A DNA stretch of 64,000 nt from Linanthus parryae (GCA_023055425.1 JALGPY010000006.1:72758127-72822126); one strand, 5' to 3'; numbered from the stretch's first letter, positions 1 through 12,234 are shown. A program made the numbers and translations. Notes: generated from the sequence alone by a model not told the origin.

Positions 1-865
1 GTAGTAACCAAATCAGTCAAGGTATGTGTTTCAACATTTGTAGCACATTGGGTAGGTGGGGAATTGGAAAATGGAAAGATATGAGGAACGAAACGAACAT
101 GGCGAGAGATATATATGCGATCAGTGGATGGGTCAGGACACTTGTAGGCTGATTGGGTGACAGAATAACCTAAGAAGATGCATAGAGTCGAAAAAGGTTC
201 GAGTTTGCTTGTGGTGTATGTTCGAAGCCAGGGGAAGAACTGGCATCCAAAAGGTTGAAGGGAGTTATAGTTCGGGAGAACTTGAAAGAGTTTGAAGTAT
301 GGAGAGTCATTGCAAAAGGAGTGGCCATGATTGTTTAGGTAGACTGCAGTTTGGAAGGCATGTGACCGATAGCTCAGTGGGAGCAATGTGGTATGAAGGG
401 GAGAGAGACCAGTCTCAACAATGTGGCGATGTCTGCGCTCGGCTGAGCCATTGTGTTCGGGGGTATGAGGAGGGGTGAGATGTGTGATGTCGTGGAGGTT
501 AAGTTGGGGTAGGATTTTAACAAATTCACCATCATTGTTAAAGAGGAGAGTGACAATTGATTGGGAAAATTGCTTCTCTACAAGACGTTTGAATTGTGAG
601 AAAATTGAATCAACGTCGAATTTTATCTTGAGGGGGTAGAGCCAAACATACTTGGTGAAGTGATCAACAAAGGCTACATAGTATAGATAGCCATTACGAG
701 AAATTTGTTTGGTACTCCAGACATCGCTGTAAATCAACTCAAGTGGGCGAGAGCTTGTAAGAGAGTTTTTTTGAGAAGGGAAGCTTGTAACTTTATTGCT
801 ATGACATGAAGCACAATATAATTTCTTAAGACTAGACGGAGACAAGGAAAGATTGCACTTCTGCA
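1..865 (-). CDS. Copia integrase, open frame, truncated by window edge
   Basis: The frame equals that of the 368-residue ORF at 54807-55913. It encodes the end of the GAG-pre-integrase finger, then an rve-type integrase core: an Asp in an SDVW motif, an Asp in NNDGEF, and a Glu followed by a HNGSAERRH-like stretch, matching the D,D-35-E triad of Copia integrases. Past the core comes the FGCQCF and ISRRVRF sequence typical of the integrase C-terminus. The substitutions I could place against the other copy are missense and add no stop. The enzyme would insert element cDNA. It is unlikely to act here because gag is broken. Confidence 0.6.
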
Positions 866-2277
866 TAATAAGCCCTAACGTTTTATTACACGGATGACCA
901 AATATGTAATGAAGACTGTGAATGTCTGGGACAGTGGTTGTATTGATGAGAGGAGGGTTGATGCGAGGTGCGTAGTGGACACCATCTCGATTTTCACCGT
1001 GTAGAAGAGTGGTTCCAGTTGAGCGATCCTTCTAAACAAAATGAGAGAAAAAGAATTCAACCGAAGCATGATTAGACTTGCAAAGCTGGGAGACAGACAA
1101 GTTTGCGATGTAGTTTAGGGACACACAGGACATTGGACTGATGGAGAGGTTTAGCAGAGGAGGAGAATTTAGTGCTACCAATCTGAGAGATAGACAGACT
1201 CTTACCGTTGCCAATATGGATCGCCTCAAACATCGTAAGCTGCAAGATCTTGAAGACAATATGTGCTAGGGGTAACATGATGAGATGCACCACTGTCAAA
1301 CATCCATGCATCTGAAGATTCTGAGGCTTGGCTGACTGTGGTGTTGACCATATGTGTGTTGCTCGCAACTGAGAGGTTGTGGTCGCGTAAGAAGCGAGTA
1401 AGTTTGCGACATTCGCGAACAACATGCCCCGCGAAGTTGCAGAAGAGATAGCGCTGCTCAGGACGACCATGCTGAGTCGCGTCTGTTGGGGGGTTACACG
1501 ACCCATTTTGCGCATTCGATGAGTGTTTGTTGCGGTCTTGGTTCCTTGAGTAACCACCACTGTGTGAGTATTGAGGGGAAGAACACTGTTGCGATGCCAT
1601 TCCATAGTAACGTTGCGTCTCGTTGGATGTGGCGAAGAGAAGTGCATATTCTGATTCTCCGATTTGTAGGAAGCACTCATGCTCCATAAGGATGGATGTG
1701 AGTTCAACAATGTAAACATGCGTTTTGCAAACTCGAAGGGCAGCCACGATGGGGGAGTAATCGACCCCAAGTTGGTTGATGATGGAGATGGAAGATCAGT
1801 GTTTGACACTGGGCTCCACGCGAGAGCAAGGTCGTTGGCTATGTCCTTCATATCCTTGATGTACACCGAAATGGACCAATTGCCGCGCGGATTGGGAGCA
1901 AGTTTGTTTTTGAGTGCAATGACTCTACCAGGAGAAGCGCTAGCATAACTTTCCATAAAGATGGTCCAAGCTTCACGAGCAGTGGACGAGGAGGAGATCA
2001 GTGGCTGAACTGGTTCGGTGCAACTACCGAGGAGGGCACTGACGATGATATTGTCTTGACGATACTAGATGGAACAGGAAAGGCTTGCAACTGATTTCGC
2101 AGAATTGGTATAGCACAACGGTGCTGTGGTGGATCCCTTGATGAACCCTTGAAGATCAAAGTCAATCAGAGTGGCTTCGATTTATTGTTGCCAAAGAAGG
2201 AAACTAGCGGAGGAAAGTTTGATGGGGAAGTTTGTTGGGGCATTGAATTGGATTACTGATGGTGTGGTGATAGTCAT
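866..2277 (-). pseudogene. Copia gag and protease, broken
   Basis: The likely start is the ATG at 2277-2275, giving MTITTPSVIQFNAPTNFP, a usual opening for Copia Gag. The coding signal then passes through several frames with internal stops, including one about 30 codons in and one near 2070. A zinc-knuckle region survives in decayed form (CNFAGHVVRECRKL; the expected second Cys is missing). It is followed by the protease active-site motif MFDSGASHH. About 470 codons of Gag plus protease are recognisable, but no single frame spans them. Confidence 0.75.
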
Positions 2278-2372
2278 GGTGGTGATGGCCTGCGTCCGAG
2301 ACCGAAAAGCAAGGTTGTTGGCTTATGATTTGCGACGAGAGAGAGGGATCATGTAGAAGAAAAGTTTCTACA

Positions 2373-2384
2373 ACTCTGATACCA
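2373..2384 (-). other. Primer-binding site of H1 (initiator tRNA-Met type)
   Basis: On the minus strand the sequence reads TGGTATCAGAGT, complementary to the 3' end of plant initiator tRNA-Met. It lies two bases inside the LTR end, as expected for minus-strand cDNA priming in Copia elements. Confidence 0.85.
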
Positions 2385-2386
2385 TA

Positions 2387-2582
2387 TGAAGGTTGAATGA
2401 GTGAATTGATATTTTTAATGACCCTTGACTTTTATTTATAGAAGATGAGTGATTTACAAACAATGTATAATCAACTAAAATAGGAAATATATAATTACAA
2501 CATAATAAGTGATCCCATATATCATGGGAGAATCAACATAAATCACGGAATATATAATTGAAGATTATCTTATTCCTTGACA
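2387..2582 (-). repeat. 5' LTR of H1 (196 bp)
   Basis: In element orientation it begins TGTCAAGGAATAAG and ends ACCTTCA, i.e. TG...CA, directly next to the primer site. A TATA-like stretch (ctataaat, minus strand, about 2434-2441) lies in it. The flanking bases 2583-2587 (cccaa) would be the target duplication; the partner end is outside the window. Confidence 0.75.
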
Positions 2583-5196
2583 CCCAATTCTAGAACTAGC
2601 TGATTGTATCCCCTTTTGCAAAAAGATGCCAATGTTAAACTAAATTTATTCATCAAATTCAAACCCGACAATGGTATTTTCATAAAGTGCACATCGTCTA
2701 TGATACAATCACATTGTGTGAAATAATGTTCACTGAGTATGTTAAGTTTATGATGAAAGTTCATTCCCAGTTTAATATTGACGTACTTTCTGCAAACTGG
2801 AGGTATGCATTAAATAATTAAACCTATTTTTCATCGGATATAATTACTTCGACATTGCTGATGTCTGGAGAACTTTAGGATGCTCATTATTGTATCAGAC
2901 ATTTCCCGTACGAGTACTGATATATACACATGATTAGTTGTCTCATTTTACAGACATGTCAGGTGAAGTGAAGGAATTTACATAGCAAAGGATAATTTTC
3001 TTATGCTTAAGCGCAATCTTGAGAATGGAATAATCCTCTTAAAACCTTTTAAAAAGAGTGTAAACAAGAGTTCAATTTAACTTTGTTCACGCAAGGTACA
3101 TTTCTTGTAATTTCACCAGGGCTGGCGATGATATATTCTTTTATTTTGTTTGTAATTGATTCATTTTGCATAACTTGTCAGAGCATTTGTGACATGGGTT
3201 AGTTTCCCATTGTTGTTTTATTAGCTCGTCTAACCGATGTGACATCTTAGTTACAAGACATATTGATGGTTTGACCACGGAAGGACTATGTATGACTGAT
3301 GTCGAATTAAAATGTTCTGAGGTTCATGTTTACATTCCAAGAGATTGGATATGTTTTGTTATGACAACTTCGGAAATGGGTGATTACTAACCAAATTCGA
3401 TTGAGGAATTTAAAGTCATAGGAATATGATATTACTATAGACTTATTGATATGTTTAAATTGAATCATATCTCATCCTAATGATGTAGGTCATTACCAAA
3501 AGTCACGTGCATCGAGGTTCAATGATAATTCAATTAAAAATCTGCCCGTTGAAAGTTAAGTGAAAGACTACATTTCCAGTACATTGAATTATTTAAAGAA
3601 TAGTGGGGTACAACTTCTCACTTATAATCCAAACTATTCCTTTAAAGTTCCATGTTTAACTAATATGCTGTTTATCCAAAGCAACGTAAAAAGGATGGAC
3701 AAAATGTCCTTATTATAAATTATAGCCTTTTATGGTGGAGGGATTAAGCGTATGTGAACGCTCTATTGCCTTTGCAGTTAAGGAAGTAAGACGCATCTTT
3801 CTGGGAATCATCGGTAAGACCCCGAGAGTACTTGATAAGACCGATAAAGCACAAGGCCCATTAACGCGCTGCCTCTTGAAGAATTAAAACTTGGTACTTA
3901 CGTGAATAATTTTCTATTATACTAAGATATATACGTTTCCATTCATATTACAGTTCAAAGCTCAGTCCACCGTTGATGATACATGATACTATACTAAGTT
4001 CTTAGTTGTTTTCAGCGTCTACTGATATTTCCATATCCGAGTCTAATGTTTCGAGAAGTTTAGTGCAAGATTGTCGTATAAAATTTTCAAATCATTTTAT
4101 TATTTTTATTCTTATTTGAGTTCTTAATTATTCTGAAAAATATGTGTGGTTTTAATTAGTGACATTTACGGAACTCGTGTCCTAGATCACCTAAAACTCC
4201 TAGGATGGGCTTCGCTCCCACTCCAATCCTCGCTCAGGCGCTTTCAGCTCGATTTCACCTATGATCCTCGCTCTCAAAATTATAGAGCGTGCTTTTTACC
4301 AACGTTCTGTATTTTTTTAGCAGTAGCCTCGGTACTTAGTTACTAAGCCTACTTCAAACTAGACGACAATTTCAACTAAAATAATCTAGCCAACCCCTTA
4401 CTGAGATACCCCGCTGCCGCATTGTAATTATTGTCACTAAATCTAGTTTACACATAAATTTAAAATATAATATGTTTATATCTAAAATTATATAAAATAA
4501 TAATTTATATACGCGTTCTCATGATGCTCTCAAATACACCATTTTTAGAATTTGTCGCTTTGACGTTCCCCCTCCGCTCCCCCTCCGAGTGACTTAGCTC
4601 GTGTCCCATCGTTAACATGTGCTTTATGCACCATTTGGCTTTACATATAAAAGTTGGCACACTTGTTTCTTAGAATGCATCTCCCATCTCAAGATTTTGG
4701 TGCCTCTTTCTACATTGTTTTTCTATTTGGGTTGGGTTCTAATGTCGAGAAGATACGAAGTGCAATATTGATTCTTCTCTGTTATCATAACAGAAACTTT
4801 ATCGGTGGATAGAGTTGCATGCAGCCAATTTTACATTGTTTAGTAGGGAAAATTACTATCCTAAAGTGAGGAGGCCTTGGAGCAGCATTAGCCTACAAAT
4901 TTAATATATTTTTTATATTCCTTTTCACTCACCTCTATTTTCCAGTTTGCGAGTTTTTACAAATTAGCATTTTACACTTATCATATTTCTGAAATTATGT
5001 ACTTGTTGATTTAGCACAAAATTAAACTAATTTATATAGGGAGAGCAAAGATTGGGGAAGGCTTTTTCTTTTTTCTTTTCCAATTGTGCCGTCCTCTTTC
5101 CACAATAATTTCCAAATCAGTGGTTCAACTCAAGTGGTAAGCATATTGAGTAAGTTCAAGGAGTTCATATGTATATATATATATATATGTACGTAC
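2583..5196. other. No gene seen; probably part of dioxygenase intron 2
   Basis: The stretch is AT-rich with no convincing ORF or transposon terminus. It follows directly after the exon 2 splice donor on the minus strand and runs to the LTR of H1, so it is most simply intron sequence. Short C/T-rich patches (4180-4280, 4560-4600) were inspected and not recognised. Confidence 0.5.
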
Positions 5197-6362
5197 CTGA
5201 AAAACATATCCTAGGTTGATCACTAAAGCGTCCGGAATAGCACGGACTTGAACCCATTCCCCATCGGTTCTAGGTTTGATTTGGAGCCCTTGGACATCAT
5301 CCAGCTGAGAGAGAATCGTGAAGGCATCGTTATCCTTGTGTCGACCTAGGCCAAGAGCCAATTGAGGCTCGGGGCAAGGCGGGTAGTGGTTGAGCCTCAC
5401 CATGGTCATTTGGTCCTCGAAAAAACTGTCAAATCTATCCCCGGGCAAGCCAAGGCTCAGTGAAATTAGTTCCAGCAACTTGTAACATAGCTTCTCCATT
5501 TCTCTGGCATAACCTTCACAGGCCTCCCTGCTCATCATCAATCAACATCAATCAAATTATTAAGTTTCTGTATTTGTATCAGAGACAACATATCACTCCG
5601 TGGCAGCTGTTTCTCCCCAAGTTGACTTTTTGACTCGTACTTTGACTGGGTGATTTGAATAGCAAAATGACGGGATGTTTTGATAACTTTTTCACCGTGT
5701 TATAGAGCAATGTTTACTCTACAAAGTACAAACCACGAGAAGAATATCAAAAAATTGCGGCAGTTTGCTGTTCAAATCACCGGGTCAAATTGACCCACTG
5801 AATAGTGATAAAAGTCCAATTAGAGAAAGAATGAGTGATAGTAATTAACTCGTGTTTACCTGAACTCATGATCGCAATCCGGCCATTGATTAGTCATCAA
5901 TTTCAATTCATAGCCATGATCGATATTGCCAGAATTACAACTCCCAGTATTCTCATGATGATAAGAAGCTGTAGGGATTGGGACCGGACTTTTTAGTGCG
6001 AAATCGAAAATTTCTTTCCAGTCCCTAACATGCTTTGTATATTCAGTATCATAGTAGCCCATGGGATTGATTTCGTCACGCCTCACTTTCATCTTCTCCT
6101 CGGATGGAAGAGAAAAGAAATTCCTGGATGCGAAATACAACTTTTGGAGGACGGACGCTGGGACACCGTGGTTGATAACTTGGAAGATACCCCAGTTGCT
6201 ACATGCTTTGCGTATCTCGACCAAAATGGTACTCGGATCGTGTTGCAGTGCTGAGAGATCGATAACTGGAATTTGTCTGTCGTCTCTAACTTCTGTGACC
6301 AGTTTTGGTCTATGTTCAACATGTTGGATGAATTCATTCCCAAAGTTGTCCGCGTCTTCCAT
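5197..6362 (-). CDS. 2-oxoglutarate/Fe(II)-dependent dioxygenase, exons 1 and 2
   Basis: Plant 2OGD superfamily (DIOX_N plus 2OG-FeII_Oxy). Exon 1 is 6362-5860, starting at ATG; it ends CAG before GTAAAC, in phase 2. Intron 1 is 5859-5528 (332 bp, GT-AG). Exon 2 is 5527-5197 and ends TTTCAG before GTACGT in phase 0, giving 278 codons. Residues about 30-130 form the DIOX_N part (IPVIDLSAL; NWGIFQVINHGVP). Later come REACEGYAREMEKL, then NHYPPCPEPQLALGLGRHKD, where His231 and Asp233 form the first two iron ligands (HxD). The second iron His and the RxS cosubstrate motif lie in the missing third exon, which should be beyond the left edge past H1. The family oxidises small molecules such as flavonoids, hormones and alkaloids in the cytosol. 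The substrate cannot be told here. No frame damage was seen in these two exons. Confidence 0.88.
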
Positions 6363-6544
6363 TGCTAGCTAGTTGACGGAGAAACTCAGTTAGCTTCTTC
6401 ACTTTGTAAAGCAAAAACCATTCGAAACTATCAGAATGGCCCATAGTTTTGTATCAATATTATTCTTAACGCCGTTTGACGAACAACCGATCAATTTATC
6501 CTTATTATTGTTCTGTCATGACTACCCTCTCCAGACACTTTTAC

Positions 6545-6935
6545 TGTATTATAAACAAGTCCAACAACTACAATCCAATTATTGTTACAGTAGCATCGTA
6601 TTTTTATATGCTAAAGTGGAAGAGATATACTTGAAAACAAAATGTTGGAGGTATATTATAAATTACTTCAACAACTACGTCCAAAAATTGGTATGGTAGC
6701 ATCGTATAGAAAACAAAGGAGAAGTGACACAGACTTAGAAACAAAATGTTCATAAACTAGTTCAACAACCACGGTCATTATATAGATGCCAACGGACAAG
6801 TGACAGACTTGAAAACCAAAGGCATATTATAAACTTATAAACTAGTTCAACAACTACAAACCAAATACTTGTAAGGCAGCATCATATATTTAGATGACAA
6901 AGTGGGAGAGACGTAGACTTTAAAACAAAATGTTC
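6545..6935. repeat. Degenerate tandem repeat upstream of the dioxygenase
   Basis: Four imperfect units of about 75-110 bp start near 6548, 6653, 6751 and 6825. Each carries a variant of ATAAACTAGTTCAACAAC, then a variant of GTAGCATCGTAT (missing from the third unit), and ends near GACTTGAAAACAAAATGTT. The array begins about 180 bp upstream of the dioxygenase ATG, so it would sit in its promoter. Confidence 0.7.
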
Positions 6936-7013
6936 TTATACAATCATGTTAGCCAAATTTTTCTTTTTCTTTATTCTTTCCAAACTTCTTTCGTCAATTT
7001 GTACTGTCATGTT

Positions 7014-7038
7014 AGTCTCTCTCTCTCTCTCTCTATCT

Positions 7039-7077
<39 letters not shown>
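7014..7077. repeat. (CT)n followed by a poly-T run
   Basis: A CT dinucleotide tract runs directly into an unbroken T run of about 37 bases. No source-element terminus was recognised. It marks a likely length-polymorphic and assembly-sensitive spot. Confidence 0.9.
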
Positions 7078-7079
<2 letters not shown>

Positions 7080-7167
7080 ATGGTCAACTATTTTGGTATG
7101 TTCATAGTACTGGAGGTGTGAGACCGGATTACCCTCTATAATCAACTTTGTTTATCATTGCTTTTTT

Positions 7168-8623
7168 GGTATAAGACACTGACAACTCTTGAGTTTAGGA
7201 TAAATTCCTCTCAGCTATCCTGTATTTTCAAAAAAGACAGTCTTCACCTTTTTTTGGATGGAAGCTAGCTGTAGACTAACAGCACGGGCAAAAAGACAAT
7301 TTTAGCCCTGAAATGTTATAAAATTACCTCATATATATCACCCTAATCTCTCTTGCCTCCATTTCTAACCTACCCTCTCTCTCTTCCCCTCTTTCTCTCT
7401 TCCCTTCCTTTCATGTGAAAACAACCGCCTCCCAAATTGCCCCTATCAACCGAGATCCATCCGTCGCCGCCATCATCCAAGACCCGGTCGGCAACGAGGA
7501 CGACGGGATGAGGTTGGGCCTTTCCACGTTCTTCTCCGTTTCTTTCACTATGTGAGCGACCTTCCAGATGGCGGATGGAAGCAAATCGTCGGCCGCCAAA
7601 GTGGCTGAGATTGTAGATCTCTCAATTCCGATCTGACCACACCCTCTGACTTCAAAATTGCGACTATCGAGATTTGGATTGACTGTGACGATGGTGATTT
7701 GGGGCCTTCGGGAAAAAGCAAAAAAGGCGGAAGATCTGTTCTTCGGTCGACGACGAGACGGAAGGTGGCGTCCTCGTCGCATGCGCCGACGCAAAAGGAC
7801 TCATCGCCGGTGAAATCAAAGGTAGAATCAACAGGGTTGGGAGGGTTTCGGTTCTTATTGTAGTTGTTCTTGGTCTAATCGGCGATTCGGCGGAGCTCGT
7901 CAGAGCGAGAGAAGGGTGCGAAGGGGACGTTGCTGGGGTGGTTCGTCAGGAGAGTGTAAGACAGTTCCGGTCTTTTTTCTCAACCAACAGTGTCCTATGT
8001 TTACATTCTGTGTTGCAATTGCTCAAAATTTCCAATTTTCGTCATGAGAATCACATAAAGTTTGGCTTTTGTTTCTGGATTTGATTTTGGGTATAGGCTA
8101 TGTTAGAACTTCTGGGTTTGATTTGAAGTTTGATTTGGGTTTGTGGAGGTTGTAATGTTGGTGGTTGTGCTTGTCCTTATGCTTATATTGATGTTTGTTG
8201 TTCGTGTTCTTGACCATGAACACCAAGAACACTAAAAAAAATGACACTACACGGGTAAATCAATTGTTTTGCTGGGTTTTCGATTACAATAATTTTGTTC
8301 ATCTTCCTAGATGTTCTTCATTTGTTATTGGTGGTGTTGATGTTTTGGATTCAAAATGAAAGATGATTTTGGTGGTGTTGATATTTTTTATAGATGTTCT
8401 TGGTGTTCTTGATGATAAAATAGACAAAAAAAAAATCAAAAAAATACACATGGGTAATATGGTCCGAAAAATCCAATCACCGACTTTTTAAAGGAACCTA
8501 ACAAAAGGGTGCTAAGTGTCCACATAATATTCTGTTAATTGGGTGCAGATTGTGTTTTTACAAAACACAGGGTAGCGGGGAGGAATTTATCCTAAGATCA
8601 GGGGTGGTCAGTGTCTTTTACCC
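7168..8623. mobile_element. Non-autonomous DNA transposon with long terminal inverted repeats (Mutator-like)
   Basis: The left end (7168-7249) and the reverse complement of the right end (8623-8542) align over about 82 bp at roughly 80% identity. They share AAGACACTGAC, TTAGGATAAATTCCTC and a CCTGT.TTTT block. Long inverted termini with a GG/GGG outer end fit Mutator-like elements. No transposase is encoded. The flanks are T-rich (CTTTTTT against CTTTTTTTT), so a 9-bp target duplication cannot be confirmed. Total length is about 1.46 kb. Confidence 0.72.
7400..7970. other. GC-rich gene-like cargo inside the inverted-repeat element
   Basis: Composition changes sharply from the AT-rich surroundings to GC-rich, with CG-rich codon-like sequence on both strands. 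On the plus strand an ATG at 7568 opens a short frame, MADGSKSSAAKVAEIVD, that stops after 22 codons. On the minus strand a 127-residue frame (7794-7411) is Arg-rich. Neither matches a family I know. Genic cargo between long inverted repeats is the hallmark of a Pack-MULE, but the donor gene is unknown, so no function is proposed. Confidence 0.35.
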
Positions 8624-8989
8624 TTAACTTTTTTTTTTTGAAATATTGTTTATAATTACTTAGGAGGCGTTTAGTTGTGCATCCAAATATACTTTCGAGA
8701 TGGGGACTATTCTTCCATCCTGATCTTGTCTTTTCATCTTTGTTCATAAATTAACTCCGCTAACTCAACTATACATGTTTTTTTCTTCCTTAAAAATTTC
8801 ATTTTGTAGACATAAATATGCAACCTTGGGTTCGATAAATTTCTTTCTAGAATTTTATTTCTGCATATGACTCTCAAAAATATGTATGCATGTTGGACAA
8901 TTTTATCATTGTTAGTCAATTACGTGTATGCGTCCAGAGAGGTGGTTTGTAAACTGACACGAACCTCTAGGGGTTAGGCTGCAGTAAGC

Positions 8990-10390
8990 TAGAAACTTGT
9001 CTATAAATAGATAGAGAGAGGCTCCCATTAAATATGCAAGTGATATAATCACACATTTGTAGGAACCCTAGCCTCTCTCTCACATTCATCCGAAGGCGTG
9101 CCGTGGACAATCGTGTTCATCATAGAGATTCACACGGGATTGCTGGGAGCGTGAGGATTGTGAGTACGAGCACAACAACATATAGATCATCATATGATGT
9201 CATCAACCCATAAAGCGGTAAGCGCTGAAAGCTTCCGCTATTATTTCTATGCTTAGATCTACCTCTTAACCATCAGCTTTTCCTTCATTGGTATAAGCGC
9301 CCTAGACTCGTATTTCGTGCCTCGTAACCCGAACCCGAATCTCACACAAAAATAATATGTTTTCATAATTTTTTTCTGTGTGCGAATCTTATACCACTGC
9401 GTAGATAATTTCATGAGGATTTCAGAAATACGAAATTTTAATTTTTTGGACAATCGTACAAAAAGTTATCAACGTTTTAAGTTTCGAATCTGTATTAATC
9501 AGGATTGTTTAGTTCTGAGAATTAAATCGTGTCATTTCAAAAACGTTAAAACTAAGATTTGAGCACATAATCGGGGATCAGGACGACGAGACGAGACTGC
9601 TGGTATAAAAATCACCTGAAAACGGAGCACAGGAAGGCGCCGCGTGGGGTACATGCGCCGAATGACGATGCCACCATGCGCAGACACACGCCGAGAGCTG
9701 GTACCAGCTGCTTACATGGCAGTAGGGCTAATGTGGCGTAGTGACGTGGCATTGACACGTTAACCGAATGCTAACATGGCGTGATGCCGTGGCATACCCA
9801 ATCAGCATTGGTGCTGACGTGGAAGCCACGTGTTGCTAACTGGACTGCCTGGTGGCATCTGAGTCAGCACGTGATGACGTGGCTAGGACTCGGCGAGGGC
9901 GCGTGACGGAGGCGGATCGCCGTACGCGCAACAACATATGTCAGCGTGTGCGGTGGCCTCCTATCACCATTTTCGTCCAATTTGTTTTTAGGTACTCCAA
10001 ATTGAATTTCCTACTTTTGATATTTTTTTTATAATTTTTGGGAAAAAACAAAATTTCAGTTATTTTCAGACTAATTAGTTAGTGCTTGGCACACTTCCCG
10101 ACGCAAAAAGGCAACCTTTAACACATTGTTTATTTTCCCCTACTTTTTACCATAGGTGGTGAGACCATAGGAGGTTTCTAGTATGATTTGATGATTTGGA
10201 GTAATTAGATTATTTCTTCTTATTTAAAATAATAATTATTTAATTATGATAATTTTCGGAAAATTTTGGAATGTTTATTATTATGTTTTACATATTTTTG
10301 TTGGTTGAATGGATGTGTTTGGCGCATGGATGTGGCTTAGAGGTGATTATTTTATTATTTATGGTTTGTTTTTGGTTTGATAAATTGTAA
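8990..10390 (+). mobile_element. Possible LTR-retrotransposon remnant (LTR end plus leader)
   Basis: CTATAAATAG at 9001-9010 resembles a promoter TATA box and is followed by a transcript-leader-like stretch. TTGGTATAAGCGCC at 9288-9301 differs from the Met-type primer site TTGGTATCAGAGC at two or three positions. The next 700 bp would be an untranslated leader, GC-rich from about 9560 to 9960. No gag or pol follows and no second LTR was found. The interval 8624-8989 before it holds nothing recognisable. Confidence 0.35.
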
Positions 10391-10699
10391 GTCTTATTAT
10401 GTAGTCAAAATACGGCCCGCGTGTCGTGTCTCTCTACATATTCTATTGTATTCTCTTCTCAACCACTCACCTCTAGATAGATTATTCTTATCAGAAATGA
10501 GATCGTTTGTGAAGATTGAAGAAAGAAGCTTCTAGAGATGGCCAAATCAAGAAACATGAAGCATAGTTTATGGAGCAAAGGCGAATTCAAAAACTTCGCA
10601 AGAGTTTTGTAAAGAGAAGAGGACGCAAGGAGAGAAATTTAAGACTTGCGTAGGATCGTGTTCTCATTGATGATAATGAAAACTTACGCCCACATCCAT
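10391..10699. other. No gene seen
   Basis: Short A/G-rich stretch between the possible LTR remnant and element F. No open frame of note and no repeat terminus recognised. Confidence 0.4.
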
Positions 10700-10749
10700 G
10701 CATATTTCTTTGTGCTCTTGTATGCTTGTTTTACTGTTCTTATATGCGT

Positions 10750-12234
10750 GTTGATAATTCAATCTCTTTGAATTAATGAGGTATATGAACTCAGGGGGAG
10801 CTTGTATTTTGGAAGTGATGAAAGACAGAAATTCTAAGAGACAGATTCAAAGCTCCAAATCTTTTAAGCTTAGCTTTAATTTATGAACTTGTTATATTCT
10901 GACAAGTTTATGTGCTGCAGGCTAAATTTTGGATTGAATTATGTTAATAGTGTCTCTTAAAAATATTATTAGGCTTATAGAATGATTTGTTTATGCTAAA
11001 AGATTGAAAATTTTTTTGGCTTCAAGGATCAGTGTTAGTTTCCAAAGCTTTGAAGTACTGTCAAAGCTCCAAAGCTTTGAAGGTTACCTTTGGGATTCTT
11101 TCAGTTACTTCTGTGACTGATTGATTCTTCGTGCATACTGATTTAGCTGTTTGTGTGATTGATTACTGAATGGTTGTGAGTCATAATCTCATCACTAATT
11201 ATTATTTGAGACATGAACATGTTATTTATATAGATTTTAATCTGCAAGAGAACATACCCGAGTTTATTGTTCAAACTGATCTGTCTAACATATTAGGTAT
11301 TTCTATGCTCATTTTATCTGGACTGATCTTGTGATTGAGTCTTGCAAGGTTGTTTGTCGTTCAAACCCTCCTAAAAAATCAATTAAGCTATTCAAATATA
11401 GCTGTTGAAAGAAGCAGCTTGGGGGTTGAGGATATTCAGGAAGTTTGTTCTTAAAATCTCTCATGTTGTTGCTCCTGTTTGTTATAAGATTGAATTTGAT
11501 TTTCCAAGTGAAAGATAGAGCTGAAACACTGAGAAAGGAAGAGAGTTCATTCGTGGAATATCTACATTCATCTCTTCATTCATTCATCCAAGAATTCAAC
11601 ACACAGAATATGAATCATCCAGATTCTGAAGAACACTTATGAGCATTATTTGCTTATCTATTTTCTGTGTTCTTCTGTGAGCTTTCATTGTATTATTTTA
11701 AATTTTTTCTCAACCTCATAAACTTTAGTAAGTTAGTTGTTCAAGTGAACAAAAAGTGGTTCTCATTATTTCCTTAGATTGTAGCTGAAACTAGATAAAT
11801 TTGGAACCACAAGCTGTATAAGTGTAAGGTAGTTCACTTAGGCTTGAGATCTAGGGAAAAATTTGTGACTAAGAAGAATATATTCAGATTCTGGAGGGAT
11901 AGTATCCCTCAGGCGGAGAGTAGGCCAATTGGTGGCTGAACTTTTTAAGAAATATTGTGTTCACTGCTTTACTTTACAACTATTCATTCTGCATACCAAA
12001 CTGCTCAAAACAGGCAGCTCCAAAGCTTTGGAGAATTTCCAGTCTCAAAGTTTTGAAGCTCCAGACAGTTTCATTATGTTTCAAACTACTTCAAAAGTTT
12101 CCAAATCCTTGAGATTCTCTCTTAACTATGTTTTTAAGTTTCAAAAGGTCATTGTTAGCAAAATTTTGCATACTCTATTCAACCCCCACTCTAGAGTATT
12201 AAGATCCTGTTTATACATGCATTACACAATTACA
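10750..12234 (+). repeat. 5' LTR of element F (start approximate)
   Basis: The 3' boundary is clear: it ends TTACA just before the primer site. The start is uncertain by about 60 bp and was placed by aligning the CTCAGGGGGAG block (10793) with the same block in the LTRs of D and E. The core CAAAGCTTTG occurs at 11043, 11070 and 12021. Confidence 0.6.

Larger units (their letters stand above)
1..2582 (-). mobile_element. Copia LTR retrotransposon H1, 5' part (LTR, PBS, gag, protease, integrase)
   Basis: Read on the minus strand, the order is 5' LTR (2582-2387), initiator-Met-type primer site, gag, protease and integrase, running off the left edge of the window. That order (integrase before the missing reverse transcriptase) is Ty1/Copia. 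Gag and the gag/PR border are broken by stops and frameshifts, while the integrase part is still open. Positions 1 to about 1472 match 55049-56519 with about eight substitutions (about 99.5% identity by eye). H1 probably lies in intron 2 of the dioxygenase gene at 5197-6362. Confidence 0.88.

Noticed and set aside
4146..4346. 66-codon plus-strand frame in the dioxygenase intron
   Set aside because: No family resemblance, no splice or conservation evidence; length is within chance for this composition.
6930..7145. Small frames with poly-Phe or poly-Lys
   Set aside because: Direct translation of the (CT)n and poly-T tract.
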